A stretch of 6,171 nucleotides of DNA from JAYUZR01 sp043751595 (lineage in GTDB: Bacteria; Patescibacteriota; UBA1384; CAILIB01), in assembly GCA_043751595.1 (NCBI GenBank), contig JAYUZR010000051.1, positions 1-6,171 on the forward strand. The letters are read 5' to 3'. The notes under the pieces were generated by a model that was not told where the DNA came from, did no database searches, and saw nothing but the letters and a program-made list of their open reading frames with translations. Below are positions 5,629 through 6,171 of the stretch, in pieces. Every line of letters starts with the position of its first letter. Within the stretch, counting starts at the first letter, position 1. Position numbers and translations under genes: made by a program.

Positions 5629-6067
5629 GAAGTACTTAAACTCTAAGCGGGTTTGGTACATATTCGGCTGCCTGGTAGTAGTATTCTTCCTTTGGCTTAC
5701 CCAAACCCTGCGCACACAAGCGATCGAAGAAACCTACGAGGGCATCATTACCGATACCACCCTGATTACCGCCCTTCAGGAATCAAATAGGCCAATTATT
5801 GCCGCCCGCTTACATGGCCCAATCAACGATTGGCAGCATATTGTAAAAGGAGTGCTAGTAGAATCTAGTAGCGTTGATTTGCCGCAACTCAACCTTATTT
5901 CGGTGCAGGCAAATGTCTGGCCTGGGGTTATTACTCCCACCATGCAAGAATCTCTCGCCCTTACTAAGCCCTACCTGGTAAGGCGCCAAGGCGGGCTCTA
6001 TGTTGCGGCTCCTATTTTTACTACACCGAGCGATGGGTATATAATCTATAGGAAAGTACTCCTCTAG
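5612..6067 (+). CDS. Small single-TM extracellular protein, possibly Cache-like
   Basis: This 151-residue protein has a basic N-terminus (RNSTKKYLNSKR, 2-13), one TM helix (about 14-30, VWYIFGCLVVVFFLWLT) and an extracellular C-terminal part of about 120 residues. I do not recognise the family with confidence. The end, PYLVRRQGGLYVAAPIF (120-136) and DGYIIYRKVLL (141-151), resembles the final strands of a Cache/PAS-like sensor sheet (compare YAVVFATPILD in the preceding gene). That makes a single small sensory domain possible, with no second TM and no output domain. The ATG at 5612 lies 17 nt inside the preceding gene. The frame is open further up to 5564, but the extra 16 residues are not supported and would put a non-basic stretch before the TM. 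No clear Shine-Dalgarno is seen, so translation is probably coupled to the gene before. It overlaps the next gene by one base. Confidence 0.8.
   Translation: MRNSTKKYLNSKRVWYIFGCLVVVFFLWLTQTLRTQAIEETYEGIITDTTLITALQESNRPIIAARLHGPINDWQHIVKGVLVESSSVDLPQLNLISVQANVWPGVITPTMQESLALTKPYLVRRQGGLYVAAPIFTTPSDGYIIYRKVLL
6017..6045 (+). promoter_or_regulatory. Candidate internal promoter before the GTG-start secreted gene
   Basis: TTTACT (6017-6022), a 17-nt spacer and a perfect TATAAT (6040-6045) lie in the last codons of the small TM gene. Transcription would start near 6052, about 15 nt before the GTG at 6067 and right at the AGGAAAG ribosome-binding site. The -10 box is made by the codons for Tyr-Ile-Ile. 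The match may be chance, since the site is inside coding sequence. Confidence 0.3.
6050..6056 (+). promoter_or_regulatory. Ribosome-binding site supporting the GTG start at 6067
   Basis: AGGAAAG lies 10 nt before GTG, within the last codons of the preceding gene. It is the only Shine-Dalgarno-like motif among the three plus-strand genes, and it helps choose the GTG as the start of the signal-peptide frame. Confidence 0.5.
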
Positions 6068-6171
6068 TGTTAAGAATCATTGGCTGCGTAACTTGTACCG
6101 TTTTTGTCCTGGCTGGCCTGGGCAATATGGTTGCGTTTGCCGAGCAATCCAGCGCCACTAACACCCTTACC
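6067..6171 (+). CDS. Secreted protein, N-terminal fragment (partial)
   Basis: A frame starting with GTG at 6067 runs open for 35 codons to the window edge. It overlaps the previous TAG by one base (TAGTG). The translation is a convincing signal peptide: MLRIIGCVTC, hydrophobic core TVFVLAGLGNMV and an AFA cleavage site after residue 25, followed by the polar start of a mature protein (EQSSATNTLT). AGGAAAG lies 10 nt before the GTG and supports this start. There is no lipobox cysteine after the hydrophobic core; the cysteines at 7 and 10 are inside the signal region. It is the third envelope-directed gene in the plus-strand group. What the mature protein does cannot be told from ten residues. 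Confidence 0.72.
   Translation, partial: MLRIIGCVTCTVFVLAGLGNMVAFAEQSSATNTLT

Noticed and set aside
5560..5700. Frameshift joining the dCache protein to the downstream frame
   Set aside because: The downstream frame starts with a basic N-terminus and its own TM helix, so it reads as a new membrane protein and not as a missing cytoplasmic output domain.
5260..5715. Open frame of 151 codons on the minus strand
   Set aside because: It is antisense to the dCache gene and the next gene, has no recognisable domain, and both plus-strand genes are far better supported.

Overview
The window looks like part of a Candidate Phyla Radiation (CPR/Patescibacteria) genome, with Saccharibacteria or Microgenomates-like relatives as the best guess. 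This rests on the style of the secreted proteins: a head with 'ISFQGK ... VTDGVFQTNLGSV ... RVRFTAVPQAFNA', a 'YIRLDRIKT' start, an 'SNYGLQSYQFGSGG ... GEVAGSASSGNYQLGAG' start and Thr/Ala/Gly/Ser-rich beta-sandwich proteins. It is recognition from memory, not a database search. UGA acts as a stop (gene ending at 553), so codes that reassign UGA do not apply. Base composition is near balanced. I see no tRNA, rRNA, CRISPR array or insertion sequence, and coding density is very high.

Layout. The minus strand carries five consecutive genes covering about three quarters of the window. Read in transcription order they are: a secreted fibronectin-III plus beta-sandwich protein (4613->3531); a secreted beta-sandwich protein (3439->2426); a signal peptide/Ig-like/Ig-like/TM protein (2414->1407, TTG start); its shorter paralogue (1404->553); and the N-terminal 185 residues of what is probably a large secreted surface protein (556->1, cut by the window edge). 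The last four are packed with gaps of 11 and 2 nt and a 4-nt overlap, and follow a good sigma70-type promoter (TTGTCA-18-TATACT, 3528-3499). On the plus strand, starting at 4612 in the same CATG that starts the leftward set, are three overlapping genes: a dCache-type sensor with two TM helices but no output domain (4612-5628), a small single-TM extracellular protein (5612-6067), and the first 35 codons of a secreted protein (GTG start, 6067 to edge).

How they may work together. The leftward set resembles in logic the Gram-positive csc/WxL cell-surface clusters: secreted WxL-like beta-sandwich proteins plus membrane-anchored DUF916/DUF3324-like partners, here with a probable large surface protein. 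The two secreted proteins share a homologous C-terminal domain, and the two anchored proteins are paralogues ending in the same FW-x-x-P-(x)-W into-membrane motif. I propose a CPR cell-surface assembly/display operon. The divergent group looks like an envelope sensor module with no visible cytoplasmic output. Whether the two groups are functionally linked is inference from their shared start site only.
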